A stretch of DNA of 64,000 nucleotides from Arcuatula senhousia. Lineage: Eukaryota; Mollusca; Bivalvia; Mytilida; Mytilidae. Made by a program: the position numbers and the translations under genes. Shown piece after piece: positions 1 through 11,655 of the stretch. Below the pieces are notes generated by a model, which was given only the letters and a program-made list of their open reading frames with translations, was not told the DNA's origin and ran no database searches. The DNA is taken from contig OZ020309.1 in assembly GCA_963971305.1 (NCBI GenBank), forward strand, positions 2,845,001 through 2,909,000, in the 5' to 3' direction. Position 1 is the stretch's first letter. The number at the start of each line of letters is the position of its first letter.

Positions 1-811
1 GGATATTTTTTTTTTAAAAATAAAAGTAATCACGATTTAAATTTGTCTGTCTGAATGGTTGAAACATAAAACTAAGGAATCTAGTTATCGAAAGAATTAT
101 CCAAAAAATATAGCTAAATTTTGTTTGAGTTTTACTAGAGAAGTTTATTAATTTTATCCGTTATTGGTATTTTTACAGAAAACTCGCTTTCTGTTTTCGT
201 GATAGTATGATGTGTGCTTAATTTAAACGTAAAACCATCGCCATTGTGTCTTACTGCGTTCATACCCTTCCCTCTGTAATTCAATAGTGTTTCTGATTAT
301 TTAAGAAATTTATCTTTAAGCAGTTGGTTAATGCACAAATGTTAGTCCTAATTATTTTCCCATCTAAGCTATCAAATTGCAATTTTCTATACCACAATAC
401 GTATCAGAATGCCAATAATAAGATTTGACTGGTTTTAGATAAGTTATCTAAAGGCGATTATTGATATGGCAGGCTGGCTATGTCACTGGCGTGGGAAGCT
501 CAAATAATTAGACATTTCTACATTGTAGTTTCTGTCTTTTTTCGTCTGACACATTTTTCCACTGTTAAGGTCTGTTGAAGGTTTGTCGAAGTTTTGAATG
601 ATATATACAGTCTGAAAAAATTTAAGCGCCATCACGTTTAAAAATTTCGCCATCTGTTTTATTTTTTTTCCTTTATTTTTTCTTTTGCATGCAAAAACCT
701 AATATGATGATAGTTTTGTACCTTGAGAACATTTAATGTCAAATAAGATTTTATCATGTTGTACGACTACCCAGATTTTGGAGAGTGTCTTCCTTGTAAC
801 CAACAGTTAAT
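1..811. other. AT-rich stretch without a recognisable gene
   Basis: I see no open frame of useful length and no family motif. The stretch is AT-rich with many homopolymer runs. Nothing here can be assigned beyond background intergenic DNA. Confidence 0.5.
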
Positions 812-957
812 TGTCCAATCACTGGTATAAAGACAGGACCATTGTAATCTTCAATTGATCTGTTATGCGTTTGTTTTGTTTTGTTTTGTCTTCTCTTCTT
901 GAGTATGTATAGGATCGATAATCCAAGTTCGGCGATTTTGTTGTAAGGTTACCTTTA
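812..957 (-). repeat. Decayed copy of the 390-bp GGTAATAAC repeat
   Basis: Read on the - strand it starts with an AAGGTAA-like end near 957 and keeps the landmarks CAATGGTCCTG and the AAGACAAAAC tract of the family that is complete at 62297-62686. It is heavily diverged and truncated. Confidence 0.5.
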
Positions 958-1337
958 TTTGATACTTATAATAAAATATAATATATAATACACTTAATAA
1001 TATTTTATAAATTTTAATCTACATGTATCGTGTTTAAAAATCCGTTTTGAGTATGAAGGGTCCATTTAATTACAAAACAGAGCAGAATTTTAGCTGACAA
1101 GTCAATTTTTCCCCCTGTACATCTCAATTATTTTATTATTTGAGAAAGATTGGTTTTCAATTGTAGGTTGTCTATTTTCATTGTCTGAAAAATTATATCC
1201 GTAGGCCGTTATGTCTGCGCACATTATTTTATCGTGAACCTTGGACATACTATTTCAAGTAACCACCTACTTTTTATCTGTATATGTTTATCTAAAGTAC
1301 AAAAAATGCAGAAAATGCAGTCTTTATGCTAAATTAA

Positions 1338-1371
1338 CAATTCAATTCAATTCAATTCAATTCAATTCAAT
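1338..1371. repeat. (CAATT)n microsatellite
   Basis: About six direct copies of the 5-mer AATTC/CAATT stand just before TCTTTATTGTCATATAAAC. Such a microsatellite joined to a fixed sequence may mark the end of a retroelement, but I cannot name the family. Confidence 0.85.
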
Positions 1372-1894
1372 CTTTATTGTCATATAAACTATATATACAG
1401 TTTGTGACAGTATAACATAGACATAAACAGACATACATACATATACACATGTAACAAGTTAAAAAAATATATATATACATTATGAAGCAAATGTTTAAGG
1501 TTCCCCTGTCCTCGGTTCTATAGACTTTTTAATAAAGGATCCGTTAAGCTCGGTTTATGAATGTAACACTGATTCAGGATGAATAAACGAAATTTTCAAA
1601 GTTCATTTTCGGGTTATATAATTTCATCTGTTATATTACAGTTAACACGAACATTTAAGTAACAGTTGGATAAAAAAAACACACAAATTTAAAATCAATT
1701 GACCTGATTAATTTTACTATCATTTTAAGAATATATGTGTAAGTAAAAGATTCTCTAAGGATGAAAAGAAACTGCCGAAGAGTCAAAAAGGTCAGAGACC
1801 ATAAAACATATATTAATAAAAAAAAATTGGACACAAACTAAAGTGAACGAAAATGCCCAACTTCTAATCAGGGGATCACTCTAACGTAATGCAA

Positions 1895-2087
1895 CGTAGC
1901 TCTTCAATCGAAGAGGGAGGTTTGGCGTGCCATAAAACCTGTTTAACACACAATTTCTTTTGAAATACCTGTACCAAATCAGGACCATTGTGATCTATAA
2001 CTATTCCGGTGTGTCTTCCATGTTTCGTCTTTTCTCTAGGACATTGAGATTGATCCTCCAAGTTTGGTAATTATGTTATTACCTTTA
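1895..2087 (-). repeat. GGTAATAAC repeat, inverted copy
   Basis: On the - strand the copy begins at AAAGGTAATAAC near 2087. It runs through the conserved GATCAATCTCAATGTCC, CAATGGTCCTGATTTGGTAC and GGCACGCCAAACCTCCCTC landmarks to about 1895. The short open frame inside it is part of the repeat and not a gene. Confidence 0.75.
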
Positions 2088-2946
2088 TTGGAAAATAATT
2101 AAATTATTCAAAACATTAACAAATTATGCATAAAGTATCAGCACACTTCGGGTATGAGAGATATCAAAATAAAAAAGGAAGGATTAATCACTAATGTCAA
2201 GGCAGAAAAGAAAAGACTAGACAAAGACACATCGGAGGAAATTAGGGTTAAAATGACCATGACTTTTCAAAAGAAATGATTGGTTAAACAAGATTTAATT
2301 ACAGCGACCCTCGTTCCCGGGATAATATTATTTTAGACATGTTTTCTTATAGATTATTTTTTATCGGAAAAAACATGAACAACCGGATTGCGTGTCTTAT
2401 AAGATATCATGATCAGTCAAATAAAAGTCAAAACAAATCTTATTCTAATTCTAACTTGTCAAAGTTGATACATATTGAACACCCGTAACCCGATCTTGAA
2501 CTTTATGCCATGTCTAATTCGATTGATGTCATTTAAGTCAAACAACATTAGAACTTATCTTATTTATGTGAAATGAAAATTGCATTATTTCACGCAAGAA
2601 AAACGTTGTGAGTATAGAACTCTGGAAACGAGCGATAAGAAAATTAGAAAAAAAAAGCAGAGCTCCAAAAATTCTAGATAGACTCTTTTATTTTGCTTAA
2701 GTTAATACATTATATAGAAAAAAAAACGTTTTGTGATATTATTAAGTAAATGTTTTATTATCAAGATAACGTCAACTTACGTTCAATAAAGTCGAACAGA
2801 CCATTTTTACTTCGTGATTTCTGGCGTTATATAGTCATTTCGAAAAGTAAACGTTAAACAGACATCAGCTATTGACACAAAAGAGAGTAAAAAATGATTA
2901 TAGTTTTCAATGTTTCCATCACTGCACGTTTTTCAACTTTTCCTAG
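2088..2946. other. No gene seen
   Basis: AT-rich sequence with no coherent coding signal and no repeat that I could match elsewhere in the window. Confidence 0.4.
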
Positions 2947-3087
2947 CTCAGACATAGGTTGATTATTTTAGTTATATTTTGGTTTCAATATTTTTGATAC
3001 TGTAGGGCGCCTCTAATGAGTCACGAATAGTTGAAACGCGCGTAAGGCGTAGTATTTTTTTGTGTCTGGAACTTTGTTATCATTTTA
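2947..3087 (+). mobile_element. Decayed hammerhead-bearing (nerpid-like) element, + copy
   Basis: It matches the reverse complement of the 212-bp element at 50723-50934 over the CAGACATAGGTTGAT end, the hammerhead region and the CTGGAACTTTGTT end. The middle is shortened. It is an old copy of a small non-autonomous retroelement carrying a hammerhead motif. Confidence 0.65.
3004..3052 (+). ncRNA. Degenerate type I hammerhead ribozyme
   Basis: Stem I halves GCGCCT and AGGCGT pair. The core reads CTAATGA instead of CTGATGA, stem II is weakened (GTC opposite GTT), GAAA and the tiny CGC/GCG stem III are kept, and the cleavage triplet is GTA. The change in the invariant CUGAUGA box should inactivate it. 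Confidence 0.6.
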
Positions 3088-3291
3088 TATCCAGAGCAAA
3101 TTCTTGAATAATGACATTTTTTTTTCACGTAACAAAAATGTGGTAACCATATGTCACTTGTTTTTATACGCCAAACATGTTTTTGCAAAATGTCCGTTAA
3201 AAACGAATTTTATAAGTAATGTCAATTGTAAGACAAAATATGCTAGTTTATGTATGTATGCAAAAGTTGAAAGCTTGTCGGGTTTTCCTTA

Positions 3292-3420
3292 GCTACCTTC
3301 CTCCACTTCATCATCATTTCATTTTCATTGTATCACCACTTTCATGTTCAACTCCCAGATATAGCCAAAATTGTGCTGCTTGGGAGTAAAGCAATAACTT
3401 ACTAACAAACCTACCTTAAG
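3292..3420 (+). repeat. 3' part of a SINE
   Basis: The CTTCATCATCATTTCATTTTC block and the ending GTGCTGCTTGGGAGTAAAGC plus an AACT-like tail match the 3' half of the copy at 30296-30580. The 5' part is absent. Confidence 0.65.
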
Positions 3421-3627
3421 GTACAGAAAAAAACAACGAAAATCCCGAAACCTTCCAACGAAAATTCAGATACTAATTTACACATTATTCATTTATTTAT
3501 ACCAAAGTACATGAACAATTAATTAATTTAGAAACATGCAACTAATTGTTTTGAAAAAAAAACATATGTAAGCGTAAGGCTCTCACCTATGTACTGATAA
3601 TACTGAAAAAAACAACACAGGAATAAA

Positions 3628-3822
3628 AAATATAAACAAAGTTCCAGACAATTATGTTTTCTACGCCTGACACGCGTTTCGTTTATTTATGACTAATCAT
3701 ATGAGCTCTACTTAAAATACTGAAGAAGTAAAACACCAGAATATGAAGATTATTGAACAATACAACCCAAAACCAAATTATGATTGAGATCAATCTAAGT
3801 CTTGGGAAGGCAGAACTTAAGG
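3628..3822 (-). mobile_element. Hammerhead-bearing (nerpid-like) element, - copy
   Basis: It aligns along its length with the 212-bp element at 50723-50934 (AACAAAGTTCCAG end, ribozyme, then GATCAATCTAAGTCT in the right order). It lies opposite to the copy at 2947-3087, about 540 bp away. Confidence 0.65.
3662..3712 (-). ncRNA. Degenerate hammerhead ribozyme
   Basis: The - strand keeps CGAAACGCGTGTC followed by AGGCGTAG, that is the GAAA box, minimal stem III and cleavage triplet. The CTGATGA box has decayed to ATGATTA and stem II is weak. Probably inactive. Confidence 0.55.
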
Positions 3823-4414
3823 ATTTGAAACTTAAACGGATAATTAATGGCTTTTCGAATGAACGAATGACTTTTTTGCATAAAAAAAAAACATGTTATA
3901 CATGTTATAGCAATGAACAAACAATACAATTATATGACAGAAAACATACAACAATACGATAACATCTACTTAAGAATATTAGCTCTTAATTTACAAGCAT
4001 GTTGTTCACCAAAAAATGTTGATTCCGGAGCGGGCTAACCTTGGGAAATAAAAACTGCACCAGCAGCACTAACCTTGTAAAAAGAAACATTCAAACGTTC
4101 AAACAGATAACTTTTTATTTATACCAAAATCATTCCATCGTTAGTACAACCAATAAGTAGATAACAGTTTCCACTATTGTTAATCGCTAGACATTGTCTG
4201 ATTCATCTTCACGTTTACTGAGATAGAAAATCTAACAATGAACCATTTCACCATATTTATTCTACTGGAGTAGTAATTATCTGGCTATTTCCACAGCTTA
4301 GCTGTTTTTGACACTGTTTTATTTTCAATCTAGATTCCGTAATCACAACACAGACCTGGGGATTGTTGATCAATATACCAACTCTAATCATAGTGGTTCG
4401 TATACAATGACAGA

Positions 4415-5005
4415 TTTCAGATTAAGAAATTAGTCAGAAATATTGATGTGGGATTGAAATGGGACGTATGGCCAAGGGGTCCAAGCACCTACAGCTTGTT
4501 GTCAGATTATGGTATATTACTAATTCATATCAGGTTTAAAGTATATTTAAACATAACTTTGGTCTACTGTAGAGACAAGCAATCCGAGTTGTACCGTTAA
4601 CCCTACTTTCAAAAATATTATTTTAGAATACCTGCTTTCATCTTGGCATGTCTGATGCTCAAAAATAACGTTACCTCAACATGTTTCTCTGCAGTATCGG
4701 ATGATTTAAAACAATTCTAAAATGTTTCTATTAATTTTTTCTTACTTAGCAGTGCTAATAATCATATTTTAGAGAGCATTCAAATGTGTATTCTTTCTTT
4801 TGTCAGTCAGCACATATAAAGATCAGATAACGTATTTTTTATTTGAATTCTTACATTGACAGATTTCAGATTAGGAAATTATTTAGGACATTATGACGTG
4901 GGATGAAAATGGGCTTTATGGTAAGGGGTCCTAACACCAAAAATTTGGTGTCAGATTCAGGTACAAACAGTAACTAATTTACCTTAGGTTTAAATGGAAC
5001 TTTGG
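4415..5005 (+). repeat. Two diverged copies of a ~130-bp repeat
   Basis: Segments 4415-4550 and 4855-5005 share GATTTCAGATTA, ATGACGTGGGATGAAATGGG, AAGGGGTCCTAACACC, GTGTCAGATT and TTTAGGTTTAAA. A weaker third copy begins near 9735 before another GGTAATAAC-type fragment, so this block may be a companion part of that repeat family. Confidence 0.55.
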
Positions 5006-5022
5006 TTCGTATTAGATAAATT

Positions 5023-5232
5023 AAGGTAATAACAAAACTACCGAACTTGAATGATCAATCTCATAGTCCAGAGAAAATGACAAAAACGAATCGGTCATAC
5101 CGGAGAATTGGTGGATCTCATTGGTCCTGACTTGGTACAGGCATTTCAAACGAAACCAGGTTTTACGGCGCCAAACCTCCCTCTTCCATTGCGATCTTAG
5201 GATCCGGTAATGACCATAGAACACAGCATATA
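5023..5232 (+). repeat. GGTAATAAC repeat, 5' part
   Basis: It begins AAGGTAATAACAAAACTACC and is nearly the same as the start of the copy at 62297-62686, including TCATAGTCCAGAGAAAATGA. It ends shortly after TGACCATAGAACACA and is followed by the truncated Naiad copy. The short open frames are shadows. Confidence 0.8.
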
Positions 5233-5309
5233 AAAATATACTGAGTTAAGCTGTTCTTTTGAGGGGTTTGCAAATGGGATCAGCAATCACTTTCCAGCAT
5301 TTTTTATAT

Positions 5310-6162
5310 GCTGGCTGTTTTGCCCTTGATAGGGATTTCAATGGACATTTATGGTGCACCTTTGCTTGCTGATTTGTTTCTTCATTCATATGAAGCAGAC
5401 TTCTTACAATCTGTTCTAGACAAAAAGAAAGTATACTAGCTCTCTCTCTCTTAAGCTGGCGGTCCGTTATATTGATGATATCCTTTCTCTGAAAACTTCT
5501 CGATTTGGTGATTTTCTCCATGAAGGACACAACGGATTCTAGGAAGTCTGCTTCATATTTAGATTTAGATCTACATCTCTAAATAGACGCTGAGGGAAAA
5601 CTTTCAACAAAGCTCTATGACAAACGTGATTACTTCAACTTTCCAATCGTCAACTTTCCCTTCTTGTGTAACAACATTCCGTCCACTCAGGCTTATGGAG
5701 GCTTCGTTTCACAGTTGGTTCGTAACGTCAAAGCTTGCGGGAACTACATCGAATTCCTTGGTAGCTGAGCATCACGTTTGATACAGAAATTGCTTACACA
5801 GGGTTATGTTGCTCCTCGTTTGCTGTCTTCACTCAAGGATTTTTTATGGTAGACACCATGCACTCGTAGACTAATATGGTATTTCTATCTCTCATATGAG
5901 GTTTGTCGTAAAGTTTTGTTTTGTCTTCCTTTAGCGAATTTGACACACTGAGCTGGAAATTAGCAGCAAGACGGGTGTGCTATAGCAGGTACACACCGCT
6001 TACCTTTTTGGGGCACCTAAGTTCACTCTTGTTACGACTCGAGTTCGCGATGTTGATTTCTGTTCAGATGATTTTGTATTTTGTGTTTCTTTGTGCTGTT
6101 TTTGTTCGTGTTTATCGGGTTTGTCGTTATTATTTTGAACTTTTCAAACCTCTGCTTCTTTC
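5310..6162 (+). pseudogene. 5'-truncated Naiad copy (upstream pseudo-LTR)
   Basis: This segment repeats the end of the full element: the RT stretch equivalent to GIPMG, the YIDD motif, the SYLDL box, the C-terminal region and the 3' untranslated region with its CTCTGCTTCTTT end. It carries a deletion of about 30 bp after the YIDD region, frameshifts and stops. It ends exactly where the complete element starts, so the two lie tail to head, the tandem layout that gives Penelope-like elements pseudo-LTRs. At the position of the TAA that breaks the full-length ORF, this copy has GAG (Glu). Confidence 0.85.
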
Positions 6163-9100
6163 ATTCCACTGGGTCGATATCTCTGCTGGTGGACAAATTG
6201 TCCCCGAGGATTTCACCAGCCCAGTAGCTTCAATGCAATGTTAACGAGACACCAAAAAAGGATACTGGCTCAGGCGTCGCCCAGTATAAAAAGGCCTGAA
6301 CTTAACGACACTACGGACACGGCGTCGTTTCGTAGTACAGGTGTCCAAAATACACCAATTTTGTCAAAGACATCATATACCCAGTCTGCGAGTCCAGAAT
6401 ACCAATATAAAAACTTTGATTCTATTCGACCGTGCTCTGTACTTTTGGAAGACGTTTTGGATTTTGAAAATGTGCAATCTCATTGCTCTGTCAGTAAATG
6501 CGGAATTAAGAATTGTAAAACTTGTAAGATCTTGATTACTGACACAGAAATTAAGAGCAACTTAACGAATCGGTCATATAACATCTACAGTTGGGATGAC
6601 TTAAATTGTACATCATCAAATCTTATTTATGGACTAGAATGTAGCCTTTGTGGACTGATCTATGTTGGTGAGACGATAGGAAGACTTAATGCTCGTATGT
6701 GTGGCCACAGATCTGGAATCAACAACGACAGTTTTCCTTTCGTTTACCAGCATTTTAACCAACCTGATCATTCCATTTTGTCTTTAAAAGTCCGAATTTT
6801 GGAAAAAATTTACCATCCTACAAATAATCCCACTTTAAGTACACCTTTCCGTAAAGAGAGAGAAGAATTCTGGATTCGACGACTGGGAACCGCACTACCT
6901 TATGGCTGCAACGACAACATTGGAAGTGTAGGAAATTTATCGAGCCCTAGATGCAGTGATGTTAATGTGATGAATCTCTTTGAAAAAACGGAGAGACGGA
7001 AACGCAGTCATGTACATCGAAAATACAACGCACCAAAGCTTTGCGATGTATCAATTAGTGGATTGCTTCCGTTTGTCCAAAAACCACTAGGGATTCATCA
7101 CATTCGAACTAAACTGTATTCTATTCCCCTTTCTAAACTCAATACTTTGTACAAGGAATGTCTAGAAAATCCGGTTACTGACCCTCAGTCTAACAGTTAT
7201 AGACTCACTGCTATCGTTCTTGATATCGGTTACAACCGCTTATTCAAACCTGTTGGAGTTCCACACGAAAACAGTAAAGACAATCGTTCCTTTCTTTCAC
7301 TTCCATTTTTAAACAAGGGGTTAGATGCTATTAATTTAGGAAATATTTTACACCACAAATCTGTTACGGAACATATTCCTCCTTACTTCAAAGATAAAAG
7401 CATTCCCATTATCTCTTATTCCTACACTTCCACCATTGCACCTAAGGTTTTCAACTATAAACAAGTGTTGCGGGATTTCCAAATCAATGACCTCAAAGCA
7501 AAACCTCCAGACTGTACCTGTGAAAAGTCCCCATTCAAATATGGTCCCTCTGGCCACGTTATCACTGGTGACCTCAACATCGTGGAAAATGACTTACTTC
7601 GCGATGTTTTGGCTAAAGGACCTAAATATCGTGAGCCAAGACGAATCAACTGGAGCTATAATTTCAAAACAATTATGGATTCAGTTGAGGACTATGCCAG
7701 AAAATGGGCCAAAAAAGAACAGGAGAAAGAATGTGACGTTTTGTCAGAATGGGTAAAAGCTGTGAGGTCATTGGTTTTGAAAAGAATCAATTCTTTGAAA
7801 GGCTCAATGAGCACTAAGGCAACATCCATTTTCAGCAACGCTGATGTTGCCAAAACATTGTCCACCTTACATGACAAATATGTTGTTGTACCTGCAGACA
7901 AAGCACCAAATAACATCATTTTTGTGTGCAAAAAACACTATATAGACTGTTTGACAGCTGAATTGGGGGTTGGTTGTACCAGCAACAGCACCACATACAT
8001 GGCTACAACACTGTCTAAGGAGGAAATCATTGACAATCATAAATCTGTCATTTCCTCCTTCGGCCTTTCTGTTGGTGGCAGTAATGATGACATTCCATCC
8101 CTGTATTGGATTCCCAAATTACATAAAAATCCATACAAACAGCGCTTCATTGCAGGGTCATCCAAATGTACAACTAAACCTCTTTCAGTTTTGTTGACTT
8201 CAATACTTACGGCAGTAAAATCCGGCCTCCAGAAATATTACGATTGTTGTTATTCTAGAAATGGTGTCAATCAAATGTGGATCCTGAAGAATTCGAAAGA
8301 ACTGATGGAGATTCTTAACTCTAATTCAGTTTCATCTTGTAACAGCATCAAAACATTCGATTTCTCCACACTTTACACTTCTATTCCACATGAACAACTG
8401 AAATCACGATTGGCACAGCTCATTAAACGCAGCTTTTTCAAAAAGAATGGAAAACGCAGGTACAAATTTCTTGTAGTCGATTATACCAAGACTTACTTTG
8501 TCATCAATGAGTCCAAGAAAAAGAACAAATTTACAGAAGACCAAATAATCGACATGCTCAACTTTCTTATTGACAACATATTTGTTCAGTTTGGTGGACG
8601 TGTTTTTCAGCAAACAATAGGGATTCCAATGGGCACTAATTGTGCACCTTTGCTTGCTGATTTGTTTCTTCATTCATATGAAGCAGACTTCTTGCAATCT
8701 CTTCTAGACAAAAAAGACCGTAGACTAGCTCTCTCTTTCAACCTCACGTTCCGTTATATTGATGATGTCCTTTCACTAAACAATTCTCGATTTGGTGACT
8801 TTCTCCATCTCATATATCCACAGGAGCTTGAGATAAAGGACACAACGGATTCTAGGAAGTCTGCTTCATATTTAGATCTACATCTCGAAATTGACTCTTA
8901 AGGAAGACTTTCAACAAGGCTCTATGACAAACGTGATGACTTCAACTTTCCAATCGTCAACTTCCCCTTCTTGTGTAGCAATATTCCGTCAGCTCCAGCT
9001 TATGGAGTTTACGTATCTCAATTGATTCGTTACTCCAGAGCGTGCGGGACTTACATCGATTTCCTTAGCAGAGCGACACGTCTGACGCAAAAATTGCTCA

Positions 9101-9509
9101 TACAGGGTTATGTTGCTCCTCGGTTGCTGTCTTCACTCAAGAAATTTTACGGAAGACATCATGCACTTATAGACAAATATGGGATTTCGATCTCTCAGAT
9201 GAGTGCAGATGTTGGTTTGTCATAGTGTGTTGTTTTGTCTTCCTTTACTGGATTTGACACGCTGAATGGACTATTGGCAACGCGACGGGTGTGCTATAGC
9301 AAGCAGGAACTGCTTACTCTTCCGGAGCACCTGAGTTCACTCTTGTTTCGACTGGAGTTCGCGTTGTTGATTGATGTTCAGTTGTTTTGTGTTTCCATGT
9401 TTTACGTGTTGTCTGTTTTTGTCCCGTTCTTGTTTGTGTTTACTGGTTTAGTCTCTGCCCTTTCGGACTTTTGACATTCGGATACCCCATTGGTACCTCT
9501 GCTTCTTTC
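6163..9509 (+). mobile_element. Naiad-type Penelope-like retroelement, near full length
   Basis: The 5' border is set by the end of the upstream truncated copy. The 3' border is set by the shared ending CCTCTGCTTCTTT, which also closes the copy at 16733-17082. The element is about 3.35 kb: a leader of about 75 bp, one ORF (6238-9225) and an untranslated tail of about 280 bp containing CGGGTGTGCTATAGCA and GAGTTCACTCTTG blocks found in many fragments of this window. The order GIY-YIG, CxC, RT is that of the Naiad/Chlamys clade. I saw no hammerhead motif in its ends, as reported for that clade. Confidence 0.88.
6238..9225 (+). CDS. Naiad retroelement ORF: GIY-YIG endonuclease plus reverse transcriptase, one internal stop
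   Basis: Copies the element RNA and nicks the target DNA. Residues about 128-230 form the N-terminal GIY-YIG nuclease: IYGLEC with a paired Cys, then GLIYVGET, downstream His residues (QHFNQPDH) that would complete the CCHH zinc site, and a late EEFWIRRLGT helix. A linker holds the clade's CxC motif at Cys426-Cys428. The RT follows, with catalytic Asp708 in FDFSTLYTSI, GIPMG at 795-799, YIDD at 840-843 and then SYLDLHLEID. A Lys-rich segment at about 741-775 sits where these RTs may have an insertion in the fingers. Codon 888 is TAA (8899-8901). The frame then stays open to 9225 and matches the other copies, so the intact protein would have been 995 residues. Frame integrity elsewhere suggests recent loss. 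Start chosen as the first ATG after the junction with the upstream copy. Confidence 0.9.
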
Positions 9510-9637
9510 ACACTCAAATGCATATGCCCCGTTTGTGCGACTTTGCTTCTTTGCTTTAAAAAATTATATTGTCATAACATATTTCGTACAATTTTTCCAT
9601 AAGTGGATGATTTTGTTTGAGTATCCGTTGTGGATTT

Positions 9638-9720
9638 TTAAATTGACGTTTATAATTGTAGGTTGTGTCGCGTACACTTATTCCACATCCCATTATCTTC
9701 TATTGACATATTTCATATAA
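9638..9720 (+). repeat. Short dispersed repeat (GTCGCGTACACTTATTCCAC)
   Basis: A motif of about 75 bp, AAATTG-CGTTTATAATTGTAGG then GTTGTGTCGCGTACACTTAT and CATCTCATT-TTCTATT. It recurs at 10855, 40085 and 57645 (+) and near 11598, 22500 and 29565 (-). Several copies lie next to Naiad 3' ends, so it may be part of a related element. Confidence 0.7.
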
Positions 9721-9804
9721 AGAAATAATTTAGAAATATAAACGAGAGTCAATGGGTCTTAACACCCACTGCTTTGTCTAAGATTCTGGTATATAACTTA
9801 TGAA

Positions 9805-9930
9805 GGAAACAATAATATAACCGAACTGAGATGCTCTTCAATCATTCTAGAAGAAAAGAAACAACAAAGCAAAGACATACTAGAGAAATTGCAGACCGCA
9901 ATAGTCCTCAGATGCCATCATGGTACAGGA
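9805..9930 (+). repeat. Decayed GGTAATAAC repeat
   Basis: It keeps ATAACCGAACTGAG, the AGAAAAGAAACAACAAAGCAA tract and GCAATAGTCCTCA in family order. Too diverged to define its ends. Confidence 0.45.
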
Positions 9931-10854
9931 TTTTAAACGAAACGGTGTGTTACACCAGTATATAACTAATCCATCTTATGTTGGAAAGATAACAAACAAA
10001 ATTTTTATTCTGAAAAGCGGATATCTCTTGAGTGGATAACAAACTGAATCAGCAATCCTTACTCATGTGATGTTCGACCTTATGTTTTTCACCTAATTCC
10101 AGACCTATAGAAATGAAAAATATTTTTCACGATTGTTAAGTTTTAAATAACAAAACAGTCGAACGATAAGGGATCGACCATTTAACTTGAAGGGAGAGGC
10201 TTGTTTTTTCTGAAAATTATTTTTGATGTAAAAAAAAATGGAAGCAGAGGGTAAGAAAAAAAATATTCTGAAGAAGAATTTCTGCCATATAAAATAATGT
10301 TAATAATGAAAAAAAATATTCTGTCGCGACGCCTTCGAAAAATAAATATTTTTTTCTGCGATCTGACCAAAACAAAAAACCAAGGCATATTTGCATGGTA
10401 CAAGGACTTATGACGATAAATGGGTCAAAAAATTATTTACATGCTTTGGTTGCTATGCTAAATGTTTATTGGACATGGTTTCAAAAAATAATAGTGACCC
10501 TTTTAACGTTTATAGTATCCACACTGGCTTGGAATCAACGTGGATACTTAGATAATCTGAACAAGGACATTGTAACATTGGAATCTTTATACATAAAACT
10601 CAATTTGTAACCCAGCTGGAGATTTTCGATTTTAGTCCGTATGACCTTCAGGCTTTAATTTGAATTATAGGATAAAATATGTTACATCCTAGATAAAGAG
10701 AAATTGGCTGAATTGTTGTCACCAAATTAATTTCAATCTTACAACACCTACATACCAAGAGCTAATCTATTGAGAGAAGCAAAACAGTATTAGTGGGACA
10801 TCCTAAAAGGACAAAAACAGTTACCAGCTACATTGAAGGCAGCTGGCTGTTTTT

Positions 10855-10935
10855 CATTGTGGATGTTTTAATTTTACGTTTATATTGTAGGTTGTGTCGC
10901 GTACACTTATTCCACATCTCATTTTCTTCTATTTA
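10855..10935 (+). repeat. GTCGCGTACACTTATTCCAC repeat
   Basis: Close match to the copy at 9638-9720, followed directly by a decayed GGTAATAAC-type fragment (10935-11040) that retains ATTACCGAACTAGGAGG and CATACCGTAAAATTTGAAG. Confidence 0.7.
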
Positions 10936-11597
10936 CAATAAAGGAAAAATTACAAAATTACCGAACTAGGAGGTCAATCTCAAATGTCCATGAGAAAAGA
11001 CAAAACAAGGAAAACATACCGTAAAATTTGAAGACCACAATTAGAACAACGAGAACAAAACAAAGAAAAAAAAACAACACCAAAAACAACAGCGTGAATG
11101 GGAAACGAGATAATTCGGAAGGGTTAAAGAAATTGTTCCCTATCTTGTGATTCCTGACTGGTTCGTACTTAAAAAATGTGAGTTTTATTTTTATGCCACC
11201 TATACCACAAGTAAATGACAATAAAATCTGGTGAATAATATAACAGAACTCTCGTATATTTAAACTCGCACAAATAAAACTAACAGATGAGAAATGAAAT
11301 ATATGAAATTTAAAACAAAAATCGTGTTAACATATGATAACTAACTTGAAATGTTTTGTCGAATAAGTCATTTTGTAGATTGCTTTCAAAATTTTTGCTT
11401 GTAAATTGTAATTTTGGATTCAACGAAAGAATGTTTTATGTTTATTGAGGGTTCAAGATTAACACTTTTTACGTTCATTTTCATATTTTCATATTGAGGC
11501 TTTGAGATTCAATCTTTAACTTATTAAATTACCAATCAAGGTCTGATCACCAATTATCTGATGTTAACATCTAGCATTAATTCAACAGTATTTAGAC

Positions 11598-11655
11598 AAT
11601 AAAGAGACGTGGAATAAGTGTACACCACACATCCTATATAAACATTTTGCAATTT
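11598..11655 (-). repeat. GTCGCGTACACTTATTCCAC repeat, diverged inverted copy
   Basis: ACGTGGAATAAGTGTACACC on the + strand is the inverted core of this family, with flanking TATAAAC. Confidence 0.5.

Noticed and set aside
5921..6244. 107-residue open frame upstream of the Naiad ORF
   Set aside because: It covers the 3' untranslated tail of the truncated copy and the leader of the full one, with no domain; the equivalent region at 9235-9474 is also merely open.
8899..8901. Recoded stop (selenocysteine) in the Naiad ORF
   Set aside because: Selenocysteine uses UGA, and this codon is TAA; a paralogue has GAG.
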